Of a stretch of 64,000 bases of DNA, positions 34,025 to 41,450 are shown in pieces. The number at the start of each line of letters is the position of its first letter. Position 1 is the first letter of the stretch. A program made the position numbers and the translations under genes. Source of the DNA: DATCLS01 sp036563805 (GTDB taxonomy: Bacteria > Actinomycetota > Acidimicrobiia > Acidimicrobiales > VFJN01); NCBI GenBank assembly GCA_036563805.1, contig DATCLS010000068.1:1-64000 (forward strand), given 5' to 3'. Below the pieces are notes generated by a model. The model had not been told where the DNA came from, did not search any database, and worked only from the letters and a program-made list of their open reading frames with translations.

Positions 34025-35005
34025 TCAGTCGCAGTACACCCTGATGTCGCCCTCCGGGCTCACCGTCGTCCGCGTCGTGCAGCCCCCGCCGGAGCCGCCC
34101 GAGCCGCCCTCGCTGGGTGGGGCCGTGGTCGTCGTGGTGCTCGGCACGGCCGTGGTCGGGGCGGTGCCGGGCGGCGCTGTCGTCGGGCCGGCGGGCGGCC
34201 CGGTCCCGGCGTCGCCGCCGACCGGCTTCTCGACCGGCTCGCCGGTCTCGAGGTCGGCGACGGTCAAAGTGTCCGACGGCTCGCCCGGCTCGACGGTCAC
34301 CACCTTCCCGGGGTCGAGGCCCTCCCAGGCGTCCTCGGGGTTCTCGGCCCACGCCTCGAGGTCGAGGGCGTCGTCGCCGGCCTCGCCGGGCAGTGGCTCG
34401 GGCTCGGCGAGCGGGTTGCCGCAGTAGCACCGGGCCCGCGGCACGCCCCGGTCGTCCACGAGGACGGCGGTGCCGGCCTGCAGGATCGATTGGAAGGGCT
34501 GCGCCCGCCCGTCGGCGAAGCCGTGGTTGGTCACCCGGGTGTCGAACCGCAGCCGCACCGACGTCAGGCCAGCGATGTAGTCGGGGATCTCGTCGACGGC
34601 GATGCCGTGCACCCCGGCCCACGCCTCGGCCTGGGCGGCGTTGGCCGGGTCGGTGAGGAAGGCGACCAGCTGGGCGCTGTCGCACACCTCGGCGTCGAGG
34701 CTGCCGCCGTACAGGCCGGCCGTGCTGCCCGCCGCCACTCGGCCGGAAAGCGAGGCGGCGACCGACTCGGTCAGCTCGGGGAGGGCAGCGGCGAGCGCAC
34801 CCGCCGCCCCCGCGCCCACCCCGGTGTCGAGGTTCGTGTCGAGGAACGGGTCGGCCAGCTGCGCGTCGACCGGCTCGAGCCGGACCCGCTCGCCGCCGAC
34901 GTCCGCGGTCCCGCCGCCCCCGTCGTCGTCACCGCCGCAGGCGGCGAGGCCGAGGGTGGCGACCGTGACGAGTGCGGCCAGTGCGGTCAGGCCGCTGCGC
35001 TGCAT
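34025..35005 (-). CDS. DUF6777-type secreted lipoprotein
   Basis: This 326-residue protein has a clear lipobox (LVTVATLGLAACGG, Cys at 23), an Asp/Gly linker and a domain with GLYGGSLDAEVCDSAQLVAF, DYIAGLTSVRLRFDTRVTNH and TAVLVDDRGVPRARCYCGNP. These blocks match the actinobacterial lipoprotein domain I know as DUF6777, including the CxCGNP motif. The C-terminal 90 residues are Thr/Pro/Gly-rich and end in CTTRTTVSPEGDIRVYCD with two more Cys. GAGGTG lies 6 bases before ATG 35005. Function unknown. It converges on the metalloprotease. Confidence 0.8.
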   Translation of the reverse strand: MQRSGLTALAALVTVATLGLAACGGDDDGGGGTADVGGERVRLEPVDAQLADPFLDTNLDTGVGAGAAGALAAALPELTESVAASLSGRVAAGSTAGLYGGSLDAEVCDSAQLVAFLTDPANAAQAEAWAGVHGIAVDEIPDYIAGLTSVRLRFDTRVTNHGFADGRAQPFQSILQAGTAVLVDDRGVPRARCYCGNPLAEPEPLPGEAGDDALDLEAWAENPEDAWEGLDPGKVVTVEPGEPSDTLTVADLETGEPVEKPVGGDAGTGPPAGPTTAPPGTAPTTAVPSTTTTTAPPSEGGSGGSGGGCTTRTTVSPEGDIRVYCD

Positions 35006-35086
35006 GACATCACCTCACGTCAGGGCGTAGATCGGTGCCACGGAACCACGTCGGGCGTCGGACTGTCAGTGGCAATCCGGCGCCGC

Positions 35087-35107
35087 CATCGGACAGGTCG
35101 TCCGATG
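35087..35107. promoter_or_regulatory. Perfect inverted repeat in the divergent lipoprotein/membrane-ORF gap
   Basis: CATCGGAC (35087-35094) and GTCCGATG (35100-35107) pair perfectly around a 5-base spacer. The site is 82 bases upstream of the lipoprotein start and 17 bases before the small membrane ORF, so it may be an operator. Confidence 0.4.
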
Positions 35108-35123
35108 GGCGACGTACGACCGC

Positions 35124-35423
35124 ATGTACGCCCTGATCGTGGCCGCCGGCTGGCTGGGGCTGGTCGTCAACCTGGCGTTCCACGCCGGCGACCGGCGGCT
35201 GCCGTTCTGGCATCCCGGCTACCGGCCCGGCGACGGCGACGGGGGTGCGCGTGAGGCGGCGTCCCGGCGGCGGGCTCGAGCGCCGGGCGGGCGGCCTCGG
35301 CCGCCTCGCCCTCCGGCTGGTGGTGCCCGTCGCCCTCGTCGCCCTGTGGTGGGCGACCTCATGGAACAGCTCGACCTTCGACGACCCGCCGCCGGCCCGA
35401 GTGGCGCCGGCACGTGTGCCGGC
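35124..35423 (+). CDS. Small membrane ORF, boundaries uncertain
   Basis: The first 40 residues (MYALIVAAGWLGLVVNLAFH, then DRRLPFWHPGYRPGDGDGG) look like a genuine membrane peptide. After about 35245 the frame becomes Arg/Pro noise while a different frame takes over as coding, so the real protein may be only about 43 residues long with a sequence change, or end elsewhere. The frame stays open to 35597, where its last 57 codons are the separate ORF annotated below. No family recognised. Confidence 0.3.
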
Positions 35424-35427
35424 GTGA
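35245..35427 (+). CDS. Small single-pass membrane protein, hypothetical
   Basis: The 60-residue frame (GTG 35245, or GTG 35251) has a basic start and one hydrophobic helix (LRLVVPVALVALWWATSW) and ends in a GTGA overlap with the next small ORF. Coupling by 4-base overlap is the rule in this genome, which supports it as real. No family recognised. Confidence 0.4.
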   Translation: MRVRRRPGGGLERRAGGLGRLALRLVVPVALVALWWATSWNSSTFDDPPPARVAPARVPA

Positions 35428-35597
35428 TCGTGATCGGCGCCGTCGGCCTGATCGTCAGCCTCGGCTTCCTGCTCGTCGCGGCCCGTCATGCGCTGGCACC
35501 GGGGCGCTCGCGGGCTGGTCGAGACCGCCTGCGGCGGAGCGGCCCACGCCGGCGGTGGGCCAGAGGCGTGCCCGATCAGTCGTCAGTTAGGTCTTGA
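35424..35597 (+). CDS. Small single-pass membrane protein, hypothetical
   Basis: Starting at GTG 35424, overlapping the preceding stop by four bases, this 57-residue peptide has one transmembrane helix (VIVIGAVGLIVSLGFLLVAA) and an Arg-rich tail. It lies just before the ArsR operator. The tail after residue 25 has little structure, so the length is uncertain. Confidence 0.4.
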   Translation: MIVIGAVGLIVSLGFLLVAARHALAPGRSRAGRDRLRRSGPRRRWARGVPDQSSVRS

Positions 35598-35604
35598 CCT
35601 AACT
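35585..35604. promoter_or_regulatory. Perfect 20-base palindrome, probable ArsR-type operator
   Basis: AGTTAGGTC-TT-GACCTAACT has two perfect 9-base arms. It lies 26 bases upstream of the regulator's probable start at 35630. A second palindrome, AGGCACGTGCCT (35624-35635), covers that start codon. Length and position fit an autoregulated winged-helix repressor. Confidence 0.65.
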
Positions 35605-35629
35605 GTTGTGGGCCGCAATAGTTAGGCAC

Positions 35630-35971
35630 GTGCCTCAGCAAGTGGCCGACCTCAACCGTGTGTTCCAGGCGCTCGCCGACCCGACCCGTCGGGCGGTCGT
35701 CGAGCGTCTCGGGCGGGGGCCGGCGCCGACCTCCGAGCTGGCTCGCCCGTTCGCGATGGCGCTCCCGTCGTTCATCCAGCACCTCGACGTGCTGGAGAGC
35801 GTGGGGCTCGTCGCGTCCCGGAAGGAAGGCCGCGTGCGCACTTACCGGCTCACGCCGCGCCCGCTGCAGGCAGCCGAGGATTGGATGACCGCCCAGCGGA
35901 AAGTCTGGGAGCGCCGCCTCGACCAGTTCGACGAGTACGTCCGCACCCTGAAGGAAGAGATGGAGCGATGA
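35630..35971 (+). CDS. ArsR-family winged-helix transcriptional regulator
   Basis: From GTG 35630 the protein is 113 residues: LNRVFQALADPTRRAVVERLG, the recognition helix FAMALPSFIQHLDVLESVGL and the wing ASRKEGRVRTYRLTP, a standard ArsR fold. It lacks the metal-sensing Cys motif ELCVCDL, as do the many ArsR proteins paired with AHSA1 genes. A TTG at 35606 would add 8 residues but overlaps nothing useful. It is coupled by ATGA to the next gene. Confidence 0.88.
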   Translation: MPQQVADLNRVFQALADPTRRAVVERLGRGPAPTSELARPFAMALPSFIQHLDVLESVGLVASRKEGRVRTYRLTPRPLQAAEDWMTAQRKVWERRLDQFDEYVRTLKEEMER

Positions 35972-36462
35972 CCACGACCGACCCCGTCGAGACCCCCATC
36001 GACCCCGCCCTCGACCTCGTCCTCGAGCGGGAGATCGACGTCCCGACCCACCTGGTGTGGGCCGCTTGGACGACGCCGGAGCACCTCAAGCAGTGGTTCA
36101 CGCCCAAGCCGTTCGAGACGGCCGAGGTCGAGCTCGACCTGCGACCCGGCGGCATCTTCCGGGTCGTCATGCGCTCGCCCGAGGGCGAGGAGATGGACCA
36201 GGGCGCCGGCTGCATCCTCGACGTGGTCGAGGGCAAGCGGCTGGTGTGGACGGGGGCGCTCGGTCCCGGCTACCGGCCGGTGGTGAGCGAGCTGCCGTTC
36301 ACCGCGGTCATCACCATGGAGCCGTCGGGCGCGGGCACCCGCTACCGGGCCGTCGCCAAGCACGGCACGAAGGAGGGCAAGACCCAGCACGAGGAGATGG
36401 GCTTCCAGGAGGGCTGGGGCGCCGCCCTCGACCAGCTCGTCGAGCTGGCCCGCGGGCTCTGA
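35968..36462 (+). CDS. AHSA1/SRPBCC-family protein
   Basis: The 164-residue protein has the SRPBCC (START-like) helix-grip pattern: LVLEREIDVPTHLVWAAWTT, EHLKQWFTPKPFE, GGIFRVVM, and the C-terminal helix GFQEGWGAALDQLVELA. ATG 35968 overlaps the ArsR stop by four bases. ArsR-AHSA1 pairs are common in actinobacteria; the AHSA1 partner binds a hydrophobic ligand or acts as a co-chaperone-like protein, with exact role unknown. A strong hairpin follows the stop. Confidence 0.88.
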   Translation: MTTTDPVETPIDPALDLVLEREIDVPTHLVWAAWTTPEHLKQWFTPKPFETAEVELDLRPGGIFRVVMRSPEGEEMDQGAGCILDVVEGKRLVWTGALGPGYRPVVSELPFTAVITMEPSGAGTRYRAVAKHGTKEGKTQHEEMGFQEGWGAALDQLVELARGL

Positions 36463-36532
36463 GGCCGGCGGCCGGGCCGGGCGGGTCGGACGGGCCGGCG
36501 TGCCCGAGGAGGTCGCCCTCTGATGTCACCCT

Positions 36533-36576
36533 CTGACGCCGCCCGGCCGGCTGGGATCGGCCGGGCGGCGCGTCAG
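36533..36576. terminator. Long stem-loop between convergent genes
   Basis: CTGACG then CCGCCCGGCCG pairs with CGGCCGGGCGG then CGTCAG, with a 2-base bulge and an 8-base loop, for about 17 base pairs in all. It lies between the AHSA1 stop (36462) and the methyltransferase stop (36629) and can work in both directions. Confidence 0.7.
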
Positions 36577-36628
36577 GGGACAGCTGCGGTCACGGCGGGC
36601 GGGCGGCCACCGGGGTCACCGCCCGCCG

Positions 36629-37441
36629 TCAGGGCTTGCGGGCCACCCCGCCGTAGAAGTGGGTGGCGGTCATGTCGGGCCGGTCCGGGCGCCACTCGTG
36701 CACGGCGACGAGCCCGGGCTCGACCAGGTCGAGCCCCTCGAAGAACCGGGCCACCTCCCCGTGGGGTCGCATGACGAACGTCTCCTGCGTCATCTCCGAC
36801 AGCTTCCGCACCCCGGCCACCAGGTCGGCGAACTCGGGCATGTCGTCGGTGAGGTGGGTCAGGGCCAGGTAGCTCCCTGACGGGAGGGCGTCGACGAGCT
36901 GGCGGACGATGTCGTGCGGCCGGTCCTCCGCGGTCAGGAAGTGGAGGACCGACACGAGCATCAGGGCGACGGGCTGCTCGAAGTCGAGCGTGTCCCGGGC
37001 CTCGCGCAGGATCTTCGCCGGGTGGCGGAGGTCGCCGTCGATGTAGGCCGCCGCGCCCTCGGGCGTGGAGGCCAGCATCGCCTCGGCGTGGGCCAACACC
37101 GTCGGGTCGTTGTCGACGTAGACGATGCGCGACTCGGGGGCCAAGCCCTGGGCCACGGCGTGCACGTTGTCGGCGTTGGGCACGCCGGTGCCGATGTCGA
37201 GGAACTGGCGGATGCCGGCCTCGTTCACCAGGTAGGTGACGGCCCGGACCAGGAAGTCGCGGTTGGCCCGCACCTGAGCCTTGCCGGACTCGATGCCGCC
37301 CGGCATCAACCGGCCGGCGGCCTCGGCCGCCTGGCGGTCGACCTCGAAGTGATCGGTGCCGCCCAGCAGGTAGTCGTAGATGCGGGAGGCGTGGGGGACG
37401 TGGCGGTCGACGGGCGTCGACGGCTCTCGCCAATCGGACAT
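36629..37441 (-). CDS. DUF574-family SAM-dependent methyltransferase
   Basis: The 270-residue protein carries the features of the actinobacterial S-adenosylmethionine methyltransferase family PF04672: start DRHVPHASRIYDYLLGGTDH, SAM motif I FLDIGTGVPNADNVH, the acidic strand RIVYVDNDPTVLAHA and FVMRPHGEVARFFEGLDLVE. Length is normal. Such genes very often accompany XRE/DUF397 pairs, as here, where the DUF397 gene ends 18 bases upstream. Substrate unknown. Confidence 0.92.
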   Translation of the reverse strand: MSDWREPSTPVDRHVPHASRIYDYLLGGTDHFEVDRQAAEAAGRLMPGGIESGKAQVRANRDFLVRAVTYLVNEAGIRQFLDIGTGVPNADNVHAVAQGLAPESRIVYVDNDPTVLAHAEAMLASTPEGAAAYIDGDLRHPAKILREARDTLDFEQPVALMLVSVLHFLTAEDRPHDIVRQLVDALPSGSYLALTHLTDDMPEFADLVAGVRKLSEMTQETFVMRPHGEVARFFEGLDLVEPGLVAVHEWRPDRPDMTATHFYGGVARKP

Positions 37442-37459
37442 GGGAAGGGCTCCCCGTGC

Positions 37460-37708
37460 TCAGAGGTCGTCGAACTCGCCGTCCTTCACCCCGGCGAGGA
37501 AGGCGTCCCACTCGGCCGAGGTGAAGGTGACGGTGCCCCGCTCGGGGGCGTTGCTGTTGCGGACGGCGACGAGGCCGTCGGGCCGACGGGCGGCCGCCAC
37601 GCAGGCGCTGTTGGCCCCGCTGTAGCTCGAGATGCGCCAGGCGAGCTCGTCGGGCGAGCCGGGCGCGGCGGTTCTGTCGGTGTCGGCGGCGGTGTCCATG
37701 TCGGTCAT
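37460..37708 (-). CDS. DUF397-domain protein
   Basis: This 82-residue protein has a Thr/Asp leader then the DUF397 consensus: WRISSYSGANSACVAAARRP, VAVRNSNAPERGTVTFTSAE and WDAFLAGVKDGEFDDL. ATG 37708 overlaps the XRE regulator stop by four bases. DUF397 proteins of the WhiJ type partner the adjacent DNA-binding protein, and in Streptomyces they modulate developmental repression. Confidence 0.95.
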   Translation of the reverse strand: MTDMDTAADTDRTAAPGSPDELAWRISSYSGANSACVAAARRPDGLVAVRNSNAPERGTVTFTSAEWDAFLAGVKDGEFDDL

Positions 37709-38649
37709 GGGTGCGGCTCCATGCTGGATTCGGATTTGGACTGGAGGATGAACTCGGTGGCGACCGCGCGGACGAGGTCGATCGACTCGTCCGGGGGGAG
37801 CGCCAGGTGGGCGAGCTGGTCGAACACGATCTCGTGGTCCTGGACCTCGGGGCCCCGCTCGAGGAAGTCGGCGCTGATCCGGCCCTCGACGTAGACGGCG
37901 CTGCTCCCGCCGCTGCCGTCCATGTCGTCCCACCCGAAGCCGAGGATCGTGAACGAGCCCGAGAAGTCGGGGTGCGGCCCCCGGCTGAACGGCAGCACCT
38001 GGAGGGTCACGTTGGGCAGGGCGGCCGCCTCGGCCAGGTGCTCGAGCTGGTCGACCATGACCTCGGGCCCGCCGACGACCCGGCGCAGGATGGCCTCGTC
38101 GAGGATGAAGTGGGCCTCGAGCGGCGCGCCCTCGCGGGTGAGCACCGACCGGCGGTGCATGCGCACCTCCAGCCGGGCCTCCACCTCGTCGTCGGAGAAC
38201 CGGGCGAGCTCGTGGCGCATCAGCGCCTCGGCGTAGCGCTCGGTCTGGAGCAGGCCGTGGGGGTAGAGGGCCTCCCACGAGCGCAAGGAGCTGGCGCCCT
38301 GCTCGAGCCCGATGTAGCGGGCCAGCCAGTCGGGCACGATCTCCTCGTCGTACGTCTGCCACCAGCCCCGGGTGCGCGACCGGCGGCAGGCCTCGAGCAG
38401 CGGGGGCCACTCCTCCTCGGGGACGCCGTACAGCGGCAGCAGGACCTCGGTGAGGTCGCGGGGCTTGAAGGAGTGCTTGCCGCTCTCGGTGTAGGAGACC
38501 TTGGAGGCCGTCGAGCGGAGGGCGTCGGCCGTGTCCTTCTCGGACAGTCCGGCCGCCAAGCGCCGCCGCCGCATCTCTCGCCCCAGCCAGCGGCGGGCGA
38601 CGGTCGGGCTCGTGAGGCCGGGGAGCCGCGATTCTGTGGCGTCGGTCAC
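37705..38649 (-). CDS. XRE-family HTH regulator with DUF5753 domain (WhiJ-like)
   Basis: From GTG 38649 the protein is 314 residues. The HTH is at about 20-75 (GREMRRRRLAAGLSEKDTAD, ALRSTASKVSYTESGKHSF) and the DUF5753 effector domain follows (YIGLEQGASSLRSWEALYPH, GLLQTERYAEALMR, RMHRRSVLTREGAPLEAHFI). The frame opens at 38718 but that start has no ribosome site. It forms the usual pair with DUF397 and is divergent from a winged-helix-like gene across an AT-rich gap containing a perfect palindrome that it may bind. Confidence 0.92.
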   Translation of the reverse strand: MTDATESRLPGLTSPTVARRWLGREMRRRRLAAGLSEKDTADALRSTASKVSYTESGKHSFKPRDLTEVLLPLYGVPEEEWPPLLEACRRSRTRGWWQTYDEEIVPDWLARYIGLEQGASSLRSWEALYPHGLLQTERYAEALMRHELARFSDDEVEARLEVRMHRRSVLTREGAPLEAHFILDEAILRRVVGGPEVMVDQLEHLAEAAALPNVTLQVLPFSRGPHPDFSGSFTILGFGWDDMDGSGGSSAVYVEGRISADFLERGPEVQDHEIVFDQLAHLALPPDESIDLVRAVATEFILQSKSESSMEPHP

Positions 38650-38753
38650 GCGAACACTATCCCCCGTCACGGTATGTGTCGTACGGCACCCCAAACTCAC
38701 AAAGCGAGGCCTTCCCACGACCCTGCGTCCGTGGTACCGTCGCTTTCGACGGA

Positions 38754-38772
38754 AAAGTTACTTCGTAACTTT
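38754..38772. promoter_or_regulatory. Perfect 19-base palindrome upstream of the winged-helix-like gene
   Basis: AAAGTTAC-TTC-GTAACTTT has two perfect 8-base arms. It is strikingly AT-rich for this DNA and lies in the divergent gap between 38649 and 38809, about 37-55 bases before the plus-strand start. It is the best candidate binding site for the XRE regulator. Confidence 0.6.
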
Positions 38773-38808
38773 GCTGTTGGAAATTCGCGGCGCGTTATGG
38801 GGAGGTTC

Positions 38809-39468
38809 ATGCACGACGGCGACCACGCGGGGCCGGCCTGCGGAACGCGCCGGATCGTCGCCTTCGAGCCCCTGCCCGGTGGACCCGGCGTCGACATCGC
38901 CGGCGGCTACAGCCGGGCGATGTGGCGGCCGCGCCTCGGGAGCGCGGTCTGGGCCCTGTGGGTGGCGGTGGGCACGCGCCTCAGCACGTCCGGTCCGTTC
39001 GCCTGCCGCGTGGGCGCCGGCGGGCTGGCGTCGCTCGGCGACGCCGACGCGCTCGACCGGGCGCTGGTCGAGCTGAGCTGCCACGGCTTGGCCCGGGCCG
39101 CCGGCGAGGGCCGGTGGGAGGTGCGGACCACGTGCCCGGTACCGGTGTCGTCCGCGCCCCCCGGCACCAAGGCCGGGGCCGTGCGCCACTACCAGCAGCT
39201 GGCGGCCGGGGCCCGGCTCGACCGGTGGCGGCGCTCGCACGCGCCGGCCGGGGTCGGGCGCGCGCGGGCCTTTCCGGCCGACCCCGACGAGGCCGTCGAG
39301 GCCGTCGACGTCGCGGAGCTGGTCGGCCCCGAGGTCGGCGCGGCGCACGGGGTGCACGCGCGCGCGGCGGCCGGCCGCCAGTCCGGCGAGCCGGCCGAGG
39401 TGATCAAGCTGTCGGCTTGGCGGCGCCACCGCCGCATCGAGCGCATGCGGGTCGCCGGCGATGACTGA
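38809..39468 (+). CDS. Winged-helix-like hypothetical protein
   Basis: The 219-residue product has a segment resembling a winged helix of replication or plasmid-type regulators (SAVWALWVAVGTRLSTSGPF, ALDRALVELSCHGLARAAGE) and a basic C-terminal tail (WRRHRRIERMRV). ATG 38809 is 3 bases after GGAGG, ATG 38797 lies just upstream in frame, and either may be used. It is divergent from the WhiJ-like regulator and probably under its control. No family assigned. Confidence 0.6.
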   Translation: MHDGDHAGPACGTRRIVAFEPLPGGPGVDIAGGYSRAMWRPRLGSAVWALWVAVGTRLSTSGPFACRVGAGGLASLGDADALDRALVELSCHGLARAAGEGRWEVRTTCPVPVSSAPPGTKAGAVRHYQQLAAGARLDRWRRSHAPAGVGRARAFPADPDEAVEAVDVAELVGPEVGAAHGVHARAAAGRQSGEPAEVIKLSAWRRHRRIERMRVAGDD

Positions 39469-39636
39469 CGCCGGCTGACCGCGGACCGCGGGCGGACGGG
39501 CAGTCCGCCCCGGCGGGGTGCCGTGCTCCAGGGGAGGGGGCATCGGACCCCGGCCGGGGCGGCGCCACCTTTCCCGGCCGTCGGCGCCGACGCCGGTGCG
39601 GTGCCCGACGCCGGTGCGGTGACTGCGCGACCGGGC

Positions 39637-40569
39637 CTACGCGGGCTCGTCGCCGCGCAGCGTCACCCGCTGGATGACCCGGTGCTGGTCGCCGAAGTCG
39701 CCGGCGACGGCGTGCTGGGTGGCCCGGTTGTCCCAGAAGCCGACGTCGCCGGGGCCCCAGTGGTAGCGGACCGTGTACTCGGGCTTCACCGAGTGGGCGT
39801 AGAGGAAGGAGAGCAGGGCGTCGCTCTCGTCCCGGGCCAGGCCCTTGATGTGGGACGTGAAGCCGGGGTTCACGAACAGCACCTTCTTGCCGGTCTCGGG
39901 GTGCGTGCGGACCACCGGGTGCTCGACCGGCTCGAGCGCCTCCAGCTTCTCGCCCTCCCAGGTGCCCTCGCCCAGCTGCTCGAGCAGCGGCCCGAACTGG
40001 GCGCGGCCGTCGTGGACGGCGGTCAGCGTCGACAGGAACTCCTGGAGCGCGGGGCTGAGTCCGGCGAACGCGGCTTCCTGGTCGGAGAACAGCGTGTCGC
40101 CACCGGCGGGCGGGACGACCACGGCCCGCAGGATCGACCCCATCGGCGGCCGGCGGACGAACGTCACGTCGGTGTGCCAGTGGATGCCCCGGTATCGGGT
40201 GGACACGTCGCCGTAGGCGGCCGCCAGCCGGGCCGCCGAGTAGTCGATCTCGAACACCTCGGGGTGGCCGTCCAGGCCGGGGATGACCGGGTGGCCCTCG
40301 GTCGGCTCGCCGAACCGGGAGGCGAAGGCCAGGTGGGCGGCCGGGTCGAGGTGCTGGCCCGGGAAGAACACGACCTTCCGCTCGAGCCACACCTTCCGGA
40401 TGGCGGCGACAGTGGCCTCGTCGCCCTCGGCGACGGCGCGCAGATCGAGGCCCCGGATGACGGCCCCGATCGTGCCCGACAGGGGGACGACGTCGAGCTC
40501 GACGTCGGACCCGGTGGCCTCGGTGGCGGGCGCGGACGGCTCGGTAACGGACGGCTCGGTGACGGTCAC
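39637..40569 (-). CDS. tauD: TauD/TfdA-family Fe(II)/2-oxoglutarate dioxygenase
   Basis: The 310-residue enzyme has the iron triad H132, D134 (IHWHTDVTF) and H286 (ATQHAVAGD), with R297 for 2-oxoglutarate. The Ser/Thr/Glu leader is about 25 residues. GGAGG lies 7 bases before GTG 40569, which overlaps the ATPase stop by four bases. As the last gene of a sulfonate-type ABC operon it probably releases sulfite or sulfate from an alkyl sulfonate or sulfate ester. Taurine itself is not proven. Other family members attack chlorophenoxy acids or carnitine precursors. Confidence 0.85.
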   Translation of the reverse strand: MTVTEPSVTEPSAPATEATGSDVELDVVPLSGTIGAVIRGLDLRAVAEGDEATVAAIRKVWLERKVVFFPGQHLDPAAHLAFASRFGEPTEGHPVIPGLDGHPEVFEIDYSAARLAAAYGDVSTRYRGIHWHTDVTFVRRPPMGSILRAVVVPPAGGDTLFSDQEAAFAGLSPALQEFLSTLTAVHDGRAQFGPLLEQLGEGTWEGEKLEALEPVEHPVVRTHPETGKKVLFVNPGFTSHIKGLARDESDALLSFLYAHSVKPEYTVRYHWGPGDVGFWDNRATQHAVAGDFGDQHRVIQRVTLRGDEPA

Positions 40570-41450
40570 GGTGCACCTCCAGGTGGATCGGCAGATGGGG
40601 CGGCGGGTCGGGTGGGCGGCCGGGCCGGCGGTCGGGCGCCCTCGGCCGCTTCGTCGACCCCCAGCTCGGCCAGCAGCCGGGAGCGGAGCGCGGCGAACCG
40701 GGGGTCGTGGCGCAGCCGGGGGGTGGGCACGTCGACGGGCACGTCGAGCGAGATGCGGCCCTCGGTCAGGACCAGCACCCGGTCGGCCAACAGCACGGCC
40801 TCGTCCACGTCGTGGGTGACGAGCAGCACGGCCGGCCGGTGGCGGGCGCACAGCTCCTGAACGAGGGCGTGCATCCGCACTCGCGTGAGGGCGTCGAGGG
40901 CTCCGAACGGCTCGTCGAGTAGCAGCAGCTGGGGCTCCCGGACGAGGGCCCGGGCCAGCGCCGCCCGCTGGGCCTCGCCGCCCGACAGCGTCTTCGGCCA
41001 GTCGTCCTCGTGGCCGGCCAGGCCCACCTCGGCCAGGGCCGCCCGGCCCCGGTCGGCGGCGCGGCCGTCGCGCAGGCCGAGGACGACGTTGTCGAGCACC
41101 GACAGCCACGGCAGCAGCCGGGCGTCCTGGAAGACGACGGCCCGCCGCTCCGCCACGTGGATCTCGCCCTCGGCCCCCGGGTCGAGCCCGGCCAGGATGC
41201 GCAGCAGCGTCGTCTTGCCGGACCCGCTCCGGCCGAGCAGGGCGACGAACTCGTCGGCCCGCAGGTCGAGGTCGATGTCCTGGAGGACGTGGCGGTCGCC
41301 GAACGAGCGGGTGGCGCCCCGGGCGGAGACCGCCAGGCCCGAGGTGGGGGCGGCGTCCCGGTCGGCCGGAGCGCCGGTGGCGTCGGCGGTGCCCGGCGCG
41401 GGGGCCGGATCCGGCGTGGGGGCGGTGCCCGCCGTGTCCATGGCGCTCAT
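40566..41450 (-). CDS. Sulfonate/nitrate/taurine-type ABC transporter ATPase
   Basis: The 294-residue ATPase has Walker A GRSGSGKTT, signature LSGGEAQRAALARAL, Walker B LLLLDEPFGALD and H-loop VTHDVDEAV, of the SsuB/TauB type. A 45-residue Ala/Pro leader precedes the domain, and the C-terminal 35 residues are Pro/Ala/Arg-rich, both unusual. ATG 41450 overlaps the permease stop (ATGA); a second ATG at 41441 is equally possible. Confidence 0.9.
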   Translation of the reverse strand: MSAMDTAGTAPTPDPAPAPGTADATGAPADRDAAPTSGLAVSARGATRSFGDRHVLQDIDLDLRADEFVALLGRSGSGKTTLLRILAGLDPGAEGEIHVAERRAVVFQDARLLPWLSVLDNVVLGLRDGRAADRGRAALAEVGLAGHEDDWPKTLSGGEAQRAALARALVREPQLLLLDEPFGALDALTRVRMHALVQELCARHRPAVLLVTHDVDEAVLLADRVLVLTEGRISLDVPVDVPTPRLRHDPRFAALRSRLLAELGVDEAAEGARPPARPPTRPAAPSADPPGGAP

